Below the pieces are notes generated by a model. It was given only the letters and a program-made list of their open reading frames with translations. It searched no databases and was not told the origin of the DNA. The translations under genes and the position numbers were made by a program. A stretch of DNA of 64,000 nucleotides from Sterolibacterium denitrificans (GTDB lineage Bacteria; Pseudomonadota; Gammaproteobacteria; Burkholderiales; Rhodocyclaceae): contig NZ_LT837803.1 in assembly GCF_900174485.1 (NCBI RefSeq), positions 2,123,305 to 2,187,304 on the forward strand, in the 5' to 3' direction. This document shows positions 1 through 10,454 of the stretch, in pieces. The first letter of the stretch is position 1, and each line of letters starts with the position of its first letter.

Positions 1-2
1 TG

Positions 3-524
3 TGCTCGGTCGACAAGATGAACGTGCTGGAAACCACCCAGTTGTGGCGCGACGTGATGAACGAGCTGGCGCCGGAATATCCGGACGTCGAACTCAGCCA
101 CATGCTGGTCGACAACGCCGCCATGCAGCTGGTGCGCAATCCCAAGCAGTTCGACGTGATGGTCACCGGCAACATCTTCGGCGACATCCTTTCCGACGAA
201 GCCTCGATGCTCACCGGCTCGATCGGCATGCTGCCCTCGGCCTCGCTGGACGAGAACAACAAGGGCATGTACGAGCCTTGCCACGGCTCGGCGCCGGACA
301 TCGCCGGCAAGAACCTCGCCAATCCGCTGGCCACCATCCTCTCGGCGGCGATGATGCTGCGCTACAGCTTCAATGACGAAGCCTCAGCCACGCGCATCGA
401 GACGGCGGTGAAGAAAGTGCTCGCCGCCGGCTATCGCACCGGCGACATTTTCGAGCCGGGCACCCAGAAGGTCTCCTGCTCGGAGATGGGAGATCAAGTC
501 GTGGCAGCGCTGGCGGCACTGTAA
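3..524 (+). CDS. leuB: 3-isopropylmalate dehydrogenase, C-terminal half (cut by window edge)
   Basis: Catalyses NAD-dependent oxidative decarboxylation of 3-isopropylmalate in cytoplasmic leucine synthesis. The frame is open from the window edge ([17 protein letters not shown]...), so the true start lies outside. The 173 visible residues are about half of the usual length of around 350. The isocitrate/isopropylmalate dehydrogenase signature is present ([19 protein letters not shown]), followed by [15 protein letters not shown], which helps form the NAD pocket. The gene converges on the ankyrin gene, with a hairpin between them. The leuB assignment is preferred over other family members (tartrate or isocitrate dehydrogenase) on overall similarity to LeuB. 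Confidence 0.95.
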   Translation, partial: CSVDKMNVLETTQLWRDVMNELAPEYPDVELSHMLVDNAAMQLVRNPKQFDVMVTGNIFGDILSDEASMLTGSIGMLPSASLDENNKGMYEPCHGSAPDIAGKNLANPLATILSAAMMLRYSFNDEASATRIETAVKKVLAAGYRTGDIFEPGTQKVSCSEMGDQVVAALAAL

Positions 525-577
525 GTTACGGCGCAGTGTATGGCTCCATGATCCCATGGCCATGACTGCGTAACGGC

Positions 578-619
578 AAACCGGGCCGTCCCTGGCTTCT
601 GCTTCGGGCGGCCCGGTTT
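578..619. terminator. Hairpin between convergent genes, probable shared terminator
   Basis: AAACCGGGCCG (578-588) pairs perfectly with CGGCCCGGTTT (609-619) around a 20-nt loop. It sits between the stop codons of leuB and the ankyrin gene. It lacks a long T-run on either strand, so termination efficiency is uncertain. Confidence 0.55.
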
Positions 620-628
620 CATTCGGCT

Positions 629-1714
629 TCAGATGAATTCCGGCTCGGTAAATTCCAGCTCGGTATCAGGCCCATCCAGAATTTCGTCTGCGGACTCTCG
701 AGGCGCCTGTTGCTCCTGTTCATTCTGTTGCTCTTGTTCCCCTTGTTCCGTTCCCGGCACATCCTCATCCTCACCCACGGCCTGTTCAACGTCTGCCTCA
801 ACTTCCGCCTCATTCGCAGGCGTTTCTCCGGCCTCGGTTTCTCCAGCCTCGTTTTCATCCAGACTCCCGCTCGGCGCCGGCAATTCATCCGCAGCCGGCT
901 CGGGAGGCGCGCTTTCATCAGCCCCATCCATCTCCATCTGAATGAAAATTCGCGGCTTTTGTTCGGTTTGTTCGGTTTGTTCGGTTTGTTCGGTTTGTTC
1001 GGTTTGTTCGGTTTGTTCGGTTTGTTCGGTTTGATCGCGCAGGCGACCCGCTTGCGCGTCACGCGCCATCGCCTGCTGCAGCAATTTGGCGATCTCCAGA
1101 TTCTGCGCCGCCCGCGCAATGTCCAGCGCCGTCTGCTGCTGGCGATCGAGCAGGCTCGCATCGGCATGCCGTGCCAGCAGCAAACTGACGGCCTCCAGGT
1201 GGCCATTGCGGCTGGCAATCATCAAGGCCGTGGCGCCGTTGGCTGCCCGGGCATCGACCGCCGCGCCGTGATCGAGCAGGAAACGCATCACCGCAACGTG
1301 GCCGTTGAAAGCCGCATAGGCCAGCGGCGTCCAGCCGCCACCGGGCGGATCGATCCGGGCACCGGCAGCCACCAGTTTTTCGACGATGCCCGGATGCCCG
1401 TTGAGCGCAGCCAGCATCAGCGCCGTATCGCCATACTTGTTTCGTTTCGACAGGTTGGCGCGATTTTGCAGCAGATAATCGAGGATTTCCTCCTCGCCAT
1501 TGCGGGCAGCCAGCATCAACAGCGTATTGCCGGCACGGTCCGAGGTATTGACATCCATGCCGCGCTGCAGCAACTGCATGACCTCGGCCACGTCGCTCTG
1601 CTCCATGGCCTGCAGCAGGTCGTCATAAACGCCTGCCTGGACCGTCGCCGACATCAGTAACAGCGTAACGCAGCCCGCCGACAAAGCCTGCCGCAAGGCC
1701 GAAGCGAAGCTCAT
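629..1714 (-). CDS. Secreted ankyrin-repeat protein with TEQ repeat and acidic tail
   Basis: Protein of 361 residues. Residues 1-27 look like a Sec signal peptide (hydrophobic core, ending VQA before GVYDD), so the protein is probably periplasmic. Residues ~33-195 hold about five ankyrin repeats (for example GNTLLMLAARNG, GDTALMLAALNG, WTPLAYAAFNGH, GATALMIASRNG), which are protein-interaction modules. Then comes a run of eight TEQ tripeptides from a 9-bp tandem repeat, and an acidic, low-complexity tail rich in Glu and Gln. The start codon overlaps the tatD stop by 4 bp (ATGA type), so it is probably translated from the tatD message. The partner protein is unknown. The tail is likely disordered. 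Confidence 0.8.
   Translation of the reverse strand: MSFASALRQALSAGCVTLLLMSATVQAGVYDDLLQAMEQSDVAEVMQLLQRGMDVNTSDRAGNTLLMLAARNGEEEILDYLLQNRANLSKRNKYGDTALMLAALNGHPGIVEKLVAAGARIDPPGGGWTPLAYAAFNGHVAVMRFLLDHGAAVDARAANGATALMIASRNGHLEAVSLLLARHADASLLDRQQQTALDIARAAQNLEIAKLLQQAMARDAQAGRLRDQTEQTEQTEQTEQTEQTEQTEQTEQKPRIFIQMEMDGADESAPPEPAADELPAPSGSLDENEAGETEAGETPANEAEVEADVEQAVGEDEDVPGTEQGEQEQQNEQEQQAPRESADEILDGPDTELEFTEPEFI
961..1032. repeat. 9-bp tandem repeat, eight copies
   Basis: Eight perfect copies of GTTCGGTTT run head to tail inside the ankyrin gene, encoding Thr-Glu-Gln on the minus strand. Because the unit is a multiple of three, slippage would change linker length without breaking the frame. 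Confidence 0.95.
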
Positions 1715-2526
1715 GCCTCGCCTCGCCTGGCGCCGGCAAACAAACGGAAGAAATTCTCCGTCGTCGCCGCCGCAATCGTTTCCACGCTGGTATCGCGCAA
1801 GCGGGCCAACTCCTCGGCCACATGCACCACATACGCCGGCTCGTTGAGCTCGCCGCGATGCGGCACCGGTGCCAGATAGGGCGCATCCGTCTCGATCAGC
1901 AGGCGCTCCTGCGGCACCATCCGGGCGACCTCCTTCAGCGCCTTGGCGTTCTTGAAGGTGACGATGCCCGAAAACGAGATGTGGAAACCCAGCGCCAGCG
2001 CTTCCTCGGCCACCGCCTGCGACTCGGTGAAACAGTGCATCACCCCGCCCACCGCCTCAGCGCCCTCCTCGCGCATCAGGCGCAGGGTGTCCTCGGCAGC
2101 CGCGCGGGTGTGGATGATCAGCGGCTTGCCGGCTGCGCGCGCCGCGCGGATATGGGTACGAAAACGCTCGCGCTGCCATTCCAGATCGCCCTGCAGGCGG
2201 TAGTAGTCCAGCCCGGTCTCGCCGATCGCCACCACCTTGGGATCGCGCGCCAGCTCGACCAGCGTCGCCACCGTTGGCTCGCATGCCGGCTCGGCGGTTT
2301 CCGTATCCGGATGCACGCCGACCGCCGCGAACAGGTTGTCCCGGCGCCGCACCAATTCCAGCAAGGCGGGAAAGCGTTCCAGCGTAACGCCCGCGCACAG
2401 GGCATGGCCGACCCGGTTACCCGCCATATGCGCCATGATCTGCTCGAATTGCGCTGCCAGTTCGGGGAAATCCAGGTGGCAATGCGAGTCTACAAAAACA
2501 GGATTCACTTTAATGATAATTCCCAA
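1711..2526 (-). CDS. tatD: TatD family metal-dependent hydrolase/DNase
   Basis: Protein of 271 residues, the usual TatD length. The family are TIM-barrel metal enzymes with 3'-5' exonuclease activity in characterised members. Metal-ligand motifs are in order: DSHCHLD near the N-terminus, GETGLDYY, IIHTRAA, MHCF and ETDAPYLAP. It lies downstream of holB-tmk-mltG on the same strand, a frequent arrangement in Proteobacteria, although here a repeat patch of about 270 bp separates tatD from holB. The start gives MGIIIKVNPVFVDSHCHLD; a later start cannot be excluded. It overlaps the ankyrin gene by 4 bp. The physiological substrate is unknown. Confidence 0.9.
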   Translation of the reverse strand: MGIIIKVNPVFVDSHCHLDFPELAAQFEQIMAHMAGNRVGHALCAGVTLERFPALLELVRRRDNLFAAVGVHPDTETAEPACEPTVATLVELARDPKVVAIGETGLDYYRLQGDLEWQRERFRTHIRAARAAGKPLIIHTRAAAEDTLRLMREEGAEAVGGVMHCFTESQAVAEEALALGFHISFSGIVTFKNAKALKEVARMVPQERLLIETDAPYLAPVPHRGELNEPAYVVHVAEELARLRDTSVETIAAATTENFFRLFAGARRGEA

Positions 2527-2576
2527 TAGTATGTTTTAATTGCTGTTCTAATTAGAAAGAATAGTCAGCAATGTAC

Positions 2577-2742
2577 GTCCCACAGGGACTACCTTTGGCC
2601 ATCCCACGGGGACTTTCTTTGGTCGTCATTCCCGCGAAAGCGGGAATCCAGTATGTCAATGGATCCCCGCTTTCGCGGGGATGACGGCCTCTTCGCATGA
2701 AATTATTCCGGACAGTAGTACGCTTTCGCGGGAATGACGAGA
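2577..2742. repeat. Intergenic dRS3-like inverted repeat cluster
   Basis: Between holB and tatD lies a 27-bp-arm imperfect hairpin (2624-2650 with 2660-2686). Each arm is itself a hairpin; the first contains ATTCCCGCGAAAGCGGGAAT, which fits the dRS3 pattern ATTCCC-N8-GGGAAT known from Neisseria. A third half-copy follows at 2720-2742. Upstream, two imperfect direct repeats of about 22 bp (from about 2578 and 2602) share CCCAC-GGGACT-CTTTGG. It is non-coding and may form RNA hairpins between tatD and holB. Confidence 0.75.
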
Positions 2743-2794
2743 ACCTATGTGTAGTTCTGCTGACGTTCATTGCTAATCAGGATTGTTGTATGTT

Positions 2795-5525
<2,731 letters not shown>

Positions 5526-5648
5526 GAAGTTCAGGCAGGATGCGGGTTTTCAAAAGCGGAGGCGGTCGCGGAAGCACTGCGCCTCATGCCATCGCCCGCA
5601 GGCGGTCGGGATATAATGAGCCGTTGATTTTAGCGGAGAAACCCCAGC

Positions 5649-6683
5649 ATGAACCCGCAATGGCAAGACTTCCTGACGCAACAGGGCCTCGCTCCGGATC
5701 ACCTGGATTTCGGCCAGCCCCTGGCCGAGTTGCAAAGCGCCCAATCCGCTTCCATCCTGGTGCCGCTGACCGATCTCGGGCTGATCCGGGCCAGCGGCGC
5801 GGATGCGGCTTCCTTCCTCCACAACCTGCTGACCAACGACATCGAAGCCCTGGCCGCCAACGGCGCCAATCGCAGCGGCCTGTGCACCCCAAAAGGGCGG
5901 CTGCTGGCCACTTTCCTGGCCTGGCGCGACGAGGACGACCTGCTGCTGGCGCTGGCCGACGACCTGCATGCCGGCATCCTGAAGAAACTCTCGATGTACG
6001 TGCTGCGCGCCAAGGTGAAGCTCTCCGATGCCAGCGACGAACGGATCATCCTCGGTCTGGCCGGCCCCCAGGCCGAGCAGGCCCTGGCCGCGCTTGCGCC
6101 CTTGCCGGCGACGAACATGCAGACCAACCGCTTCGAACAGGGCCGCATCATCCGCATCGGCGAGCAACGCTACTGGCTGGTTGCCGAAGCTGCTGCGGCG
6201 CCGGCGCTCTGGCAGCAACTGGCCGGCCATGCGCGGCCGGCCGGCCTGAATGCCTGGCGCTGGCTGGAAATCGCCGCCGGCATTCCGCAGATCAGCGCCG
6301 CCACCCGGGAGGAGTTCACCCCGCAAATGGTCAACTATGAATTGATCGGCGGCGTCAGCTTCAAGAAAGGCTGCTACCCCGGCCAGGAAATCGTCGCTCG
6401 CACCCAGTATCTCGGCAAGGTCAAGCGCCGCATGTACCGCGCCCACGTCGCCAACGCGACCGGCGCCATGCCGGCTGCGGGAACCCCCGTCTTCGCCGCG
6501 GATGACGGCAATCCCGCTCCCCAGCTCTGCGGCATGGTGGTCAACGCCGCCGCCTCGCCGCAGGGCGGACACGATGTCCTCGCCGTCCTCCAGAGCGCCA
6601 GCGCCGATGCCGGCCAGTTGCATCTGGGCAGCGGCGACGGTCCGCTGCTCGTCACCGCCCCGCTGCCCTACGCGCTGGGCTGA
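5649..6683 (+). CDS. ygfZ: Tetrahydrofolate-binding Fe-S repair protein YgfZ
   Basis: YgfZ/IBA57 proteins use folate to help assemble or repair certain iron-sulfur enzymes. Protein of 344 residues resembling the GcvT fold. The signature KKGCYPGQEIVARTQYLGKV (about residues 238-257), with the conserved Cys, is decisive. The N-terminal part has LTDLGLIRASGADAASFLHN and NRSGLCTPKGRLLATFL, as in the family. It is divergent from mltG, sharing a 123-bp intergenic region. A purine-rich GGAG lies just before the ATG. Confidence 0.93.
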   Translation: MNPQWQDFLTQQGLAPDHLDFGQPLAELQSAQSASILVPLTDLGLIRASGADAASFLHNLLTNDIEALAANGANRSGLCTPKGRLLATFLAWRDEDDLLLALADDLHAGILKKLSMYVLRAKVKLSDASDERIILGLAGPQAEQALAALAPLPATNMQTNRFEQGRIIRIGEQRYWLVAEAAAAPALWQQLAGHARPAGLNAWRWLEIAAGIPQISAATREEFTPQMVNYELIGGVSFKKGCYPGQEIVARTQYLGKVKRRMYRAHVANATGAMPAAGTPVFAADDGNPAPQLCGMVVNAAASPQGGHDVLAVLQSASADAGQLHLGSGDGPLLVTAPLPYALG

Positions 6684-6720
6684 AGCCGCCTCCGTCTAGA
6701 ACACACAGAATGGGAACGCC

Positions 6721-7563
6721 ATGTGCCTGATCCTCCTGGCCTGGCAGGCACATCCGGAATACCCGCTGATCGTTGCGGCCAATCGCGACGAATTCTTCGA
6801 TCGGCCGACCGCCAGCGCGCAATTCTGGCCGGGAAACCCGGCACTGCTGGCCGGCCGCGATCTGCTCGCCGGCGGCACCTGGCTGGGCATCACCCGCAAC
6901 GGGCGTTTTGCCGCCCTGACCAACTACCGGGAAGTCAAGGAGCGGCCCAGCCCGCCGCCGGCGCTGTCGCGCGGCCGGCTGGTCAGCGATTTTCTCCAGG
7001 ACAGCGGCAGCGCGCCCGCCTATCTGGCCGCCCTGGCCGCGCACGCCGATGATTATCAAGCCTTCAACCTGATCTGCGGCAGCCTGGCCGACGGCCTCTG
7101 GTACTACTCGAATCGCGATCAAAACGGCGGCTTTTCCGCCGTCAAGCCCGCCAAGGCGCTGGGCCCCGGCATCTACGGCCTCAGCAACAACCTGCTCGAT
7201 ACGCCCTGGCCCAAGGTCGCCCAAGGCAAATCGGCGCTGGCGCGAGCGCTCGCCACCCTGCCGCGGGAAGCGCCGCTCTTCGAGTTACTGCGTGACGATC
7301 ACACCCATGCTGACGACCAGCTGCCACGCACCGGCATCAGCCTCGAATGGGAACGCGCACTCTCCGCCGCCTTCATCCGCGCGCCGCATTACGGCACGCG
7401 CAGCTCGACCGTGCTGCTTTGCGATCGCCGGCAGGTCATCAGCTTCGACGAACAGAGTTATCGGCCGGATGGTGCTACGGGTACGGCGGAAACGGCGGGC
7501 ATGCCGCCTGCGGTCAGTCAGCGCAGCCGCTTCCGTTTCAGGCTGGACACGGACGCCTGCTGA
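6721..7563 (+). CDS. NRDE/TANGO2 family protein
   Basis: Protein of 280 residues starting MCLILLAWQAHPEYPLIVAANRDEFFDRP, which carries the Asn-Arg-Asp-Glu signature of the NRDE (TANGO2-like) family with its conserved Cys at position 2. These are Ntn-hydrolase-like proteins; eukaryotic TANGO2 has been linked to haem trafficking and lipid metabolism, but the bacterial reaction is not established. Other family features seen are GGTWLGITRNGRFAALTNYRE and YGLSNNLLDTPWPKV. The start is 37 bp after ygfZ, so co-transcription is possible. Confidence 0.85.
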   Translation: MCLILLAWQAHPEYPLIVAANRDEFFDRPTASAQFWPGNPALLAGRDLLAGGTWLGITRNGRFAALTNYREVKERPSPPPALSRGRLVSDFLQDSGSAPAYLAALAAHADDYQAFNLICGSLADGLWYYSNRDQNGGFSAVKPAKALGPGIYGLSNNLLDTPWPKVAQGKSALARALATLPREAPLFELLRDDHTHADDQLPRTGISLEWERALSAAFIRAPHYGTRSSTVLLCDRRQVISFDEQSYRPDGATGTAETAGMPPAVSQRSRFRFRLDTDAC

Positions 7564-7566
7564 AAC

Positions 7567-8505
7567 TTACAACCCACGCCGCATCAACACGTGCGGCGAG
7601 CCGGTCTCCATGAACGGCTCGCCCTCGGCGACAAAGCCGAAACGCCGGTAAAACGCCTGGGCATCCGCCCGCGCGTGCAGGCGCACCTGCCGCATCCCCG
7701 CCTGGCTCGCCTGCTCCAGCAGACGCCGCAACAGACTGCCGCCCACGCCCTGCCCGCGCCAGGCCGGCAGAACGGCGATGCGGCCCATGCGTCCACTGCC
7801 TCCGCTGCGATCCTTACCTCGACCGGCAGCCTCATCAGCCAGCAACCGTCCCGTGCCGATGGCATTCCCTGCCGCATCCACGGCCACCACGTGGCGGCAA
7901 AGCGGATCGGAATCGAATTCATCCCACTCCAGCGCCGGCGCGATCCCTTTCTCGCCGATGAACACCCGTTCCCGCACCACCCGCGCACCGGCCCGCAGCG
8001 CCGGCCAATCACCGCCGACGACGCGATATTCGGCAATCTCCACCGGGGTATAGAGCGGCACCCGATCGAACAGCTCAATGATGTCGCGGTTGCGCATGCG
8101 CACGCAGCCGATCGAGCCCGGCACACCCATCGGCGCATCATCCGGACAGCCGTGCAGGTAAATGTAGCGGCGCATGGTATCGATGCTGCCCAGCCGGTTC
8201 CGCCCTGGCTCGCAGCCGGACAGCCAGAGTATGCGCGCCAGGATCCAGTCGCGGCCAGGCGCTTGCGCCGCCAATTCCGGCGTCCACAGCTCCCCGGTCG
8301 GACGGCGCCGCACGAACACCGTATTCGGCGCGCAACCTGCGCCGATCCTGGCGCGGATCAAATGCCTGCCGCGCGGCGTGCAATGGCTGCCGGAAAGTTC
8401 GCCGGCGCCATTCCGGGCCGTTGATACGGCGTAACGCCGCAGTAACAGGCCGCTATCGTCGAAAAGCTCCAGCGTCTGCGCGGGCAGGCTGATGAAAATT
8501 TCCAT
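7567..8505 (-). CDS. L,D-transpeptidase (YkuD) fused to GNAT acetyltransferase
   Basis: Protein of 312 residues using the ATG at 8505 (MEIFISLPAQTLELFDD), one base after the tadA stop; longer versions only read through tadA in another frame. Residues ~1-160 form a YkuD domain, with histidine of YLHGCPDD and the catalytic-cysteine motif SIGCVRMRN. Such domains make or break L,D crosslinks in peptidoglycan. Residues ~165-312 form a GNAT N-acetyltransferase with the acetyl-CoA loop RIAVLPAWRGQGVGGSLL and C-terminal FYRRFGF. No signal peptide or membrane segment is visible, which is odd for a murein enzyme. The substrate of either half is unknown. Confidence 0.82.
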   Translation of the reverse strand: MEIFISLPAQTLELFDDSGLLLRRYAVSTARNGAGELSGSHCTPRGRHLIRARIGAGCAPNTVFVRRRPTGELWTPELAAQAPGRDWILARILWLSGCEPGRNRLGSIDTMRRYIYLHGCPDDAPMGVPGSIGCVRMRNRDIIELFDRVPLYTPVEIAEYRVVGGDWPALRAGARVVRERVFIGEKGIAPALEWDEFDSDPLCRHVVAVDAAGNAIGTGRLLADEAAGRGKDRSGGSGRMGRIAVLPAWRGQGVGGSLLRRLLEQASQAGMRQVRLHARADAQAFYRRFGFVAEGEPFMETGSPHVLMRRGL

Positions 8506-8506
8506 C

Positions 8507-9007
<501 letters not shown>

Positions 9008-9138
9008 TCATTCCCGGAAAGCGCTTTCGCTGCCGCTTATCCTTGTTGTATGCAGCCAGCCATACGCGTGCGCAACGGGTAAAACAACATCAAATATGGC
9101 CAAAAAATATCCAGCCAAACCGAGCCTGCATATTGGTA

Positions 9139-9167
9139 TTGACAAGCAACGCATATCGACGTAGAAT
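9139..9167 (+). promoter_or_regulatory. Sigma-70 promoter of small lipoprotein gene
   Basis: TTGACA (9139-9144) and TAGAAT (9162-9167) are separated by exactly 17 bp. Just downstream, CGTGAC (9173-9178) and GTCACG (9183-9188) form an inverted repeat in the probable 5' leader. The coding start is at 9224. Confidence 0.75.
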
Positions 9168-9223
9168 GGAGCCGTGACGTGAGTCACGTTCAATCAACAA
9201 CCACTTTAGCTAAGGGGTACATC

Positions 9224-9328
9224 ATGTCCAAATATATCACCGCACTGACCCTGGCCGTCACCACGCTGATGGTTACTGCCTGTGGCGTCAACGGTACTTA
9301 TGCTTTCACCATGGCTTTTGGCAAGTAA
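9224..9328 (+). CDS. Small lipoprotein, 34 residues
   Basis: Short gene. It starts MSKYITALTLAVTTLMVTAC and continues GVNGTYAFTMAFGK. Lys3 followed by a hydrophobic stretch and MVTAC-G fits a lipobox, predicting a 15-residue mature lipopeptide attached through Cys20. A strong promoter, an AAGGGG ribosome site about 8 bp upstream and a near-perfect terminator surround it, so it is a self-contained transcription unit. The size resembles entericidin-type lipopeptides, but no sequence match is claimed. The function is unknown. Confidence 0.75.
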   Translation: MSKYITALTLAVTTLMVTACGVNGTYAFTMAFGK

Positions 9329-9368
9329 AAAAGCCGCGGGAATTTTCCCGCAGTGATGCAGTACCGAA

Positions 9369-9402
9369 CAAATGCGGAGCCGCGGCTCCGCATTTGTTTT
9401 TT
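9369..9402 (+). terminator. Rho-independent terminator
   Basis: A 28-bp perfect palindrome whose left arm is CAAATGCGGAGCCG (9369-9382) is followed directly by six T residues (9397-9402). It ends the small lipoprotein transcript. A weaker hairpin, GCGGGA/TCCCGC, lies just upstream near 9337-9352. Confidence 0.92.
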
Positions 9403-9526
9403 CCGGCTCGGCTTTCCAGCTTGTTTCTTCCGGCTTTGCTTTCCAGCCCTGCACTCGACCTGAAACGGTGAAAACTGCGCGGCAATTCCGGACGCCGCCG
9501 GCCTGGCCGCTGCTTTCCGGCGGTCT

Positions 9527-10345
9527 TTACTTCAGCATCTCGATATTCGCCTTGCTGCGCAGCCCCTCGATCAGCTTGCGCGTCTGCTGGGCAACCAGCC
9601 GCTGCCGCAGGCGTGCCTTCATCGCATCGTAAGCCGGCACCTGCAGATCGCGCACGTCCTCCAGCTTCAGCACATGCCAGCCGGCGCGACTGCGCAGCGG
9701 CAGCGTCGTATACAAGCCCTTCTGCAAACTGGCCGCAGCCTGACCGAGCGGCGGAATCACCGCGTTTCGGGCAAACCAGGCAAGCTGCCCGCCCTTTTCG
9801 CGGGTCGCCGCATCCTGCGACTTCTCCTTGGCCAGTTTGGCAAAATCCGCGCCCTTGACCAGCAGGGCGATGACCTCCTTGGCCTCTGCCTCCGTCTTCA
9901 GCAGGATGTGGCGGGCGCTGTATTCCTTCTCGCCCACGGCCGCCCGGAACTTCTCGTACTCGGCCTTCAGCCTCTCTTCCGTCACCGGATTGCGCCGCAG
10001 GTGATCGCGGATCAACTGCGTGGCCAGCAGCTCCTTCTGGCGATTCTCCATGCGTTCGGCAAATCCCGCCTGGCGGTCGATACCCTGCCGCTGCGCCTCC
10101 TGGGCGAGCAGCTCATTGGTGACCAAGGCATCGAGCACGGCCTGCGGATCCGCCTTCCGGCCCGCATCCGCAACATCCTTGACGATCAAATCGACCCGGC
10201 TGCGCTTGATTGCCTGCCCATTCACCATCGCCGCCGTATCACTGGCCGCCTGTGCCGGAATCGGAGCCGTCAGCAGGATGGCCAGCGCCAGCGCGGAAAA
10301 CAGCGGGGAAATACTGGAAAACGATTCTTTCGCAAAACGAGGCAT
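9527..10345 (-). CDS. Periplasmic parvulin-type peptidyl-prolyl isomerase
   Basis: Protein of 272 residues from the ATG at 10345 (MPRFAKESF), preferred over an upstream TTG because it has AGGA about 10 bp before it and gives a clean signal peptide ending IPAQA. A helical N-terminal domain with ALVTNELLAQEAQRQGID resembles SurA/PrsA chaperones. The parvulin domain includes YSARHILLKTEAEAKEVIALL, EKGGQLAWFARNAVIPPLGQAA and GWHVLKLEDVR. It probably helps fold outer-membrane or secreted proteins. It lies just downstream of the large autotransporter on the same strand, so it could assist that protein, but a terminator separates them. Confidence 0.85.
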   Translation of the reverse strand: MPRFAKESFSSISPLFSALALAILLTAPIPAQAASDTAAMVNGQAIKRSRVDLIVKDVADAGRKADPQAVLDALVTNELLAQEAQRQGIDRQAGFAERMENRQKELLATQLIRDHLRRNPVTEERLKAEYEKFRAAVGEKEYSARHILLKTEAEAKEVIALLVKGADFAKLAKEKSQDAATREKGGQLAWFARNAVIPPLGQAAASLQKGLYTTLPLRSRAGWHVLKLEDVRDLQVPAYDAMKARLRQRLVAQQTRKLIEGLRSKANIEMLK

Positions 10346-10367
10346 CGCATTTGTCCTGTGTGTTTTC

Positions 10368-10407
10368 AAAAACGCAGGGCACCCATGAATCCATGAGTGC
10401 CCTGCGT
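10368..10407 (-). terminator. Rho-independent terminator after the autotransporter gene
   Basis: On the minus strand an 11-bp perfect stem (plus-strand ACGCAGGGCAC at 10372-10382 with GTGCCCTGCGT at 10397-10407) is followed by a T-run (plus-strand AAAA, 10368-10371). It lies 48 bp past the autotransporter stop and just before the isomerase gene. Confidence 0.85.
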
Positions 10408-10454
10408 GTCCTTCGTACCGGATGATTTACACCGGATACCCGTCTACCTGCCGA

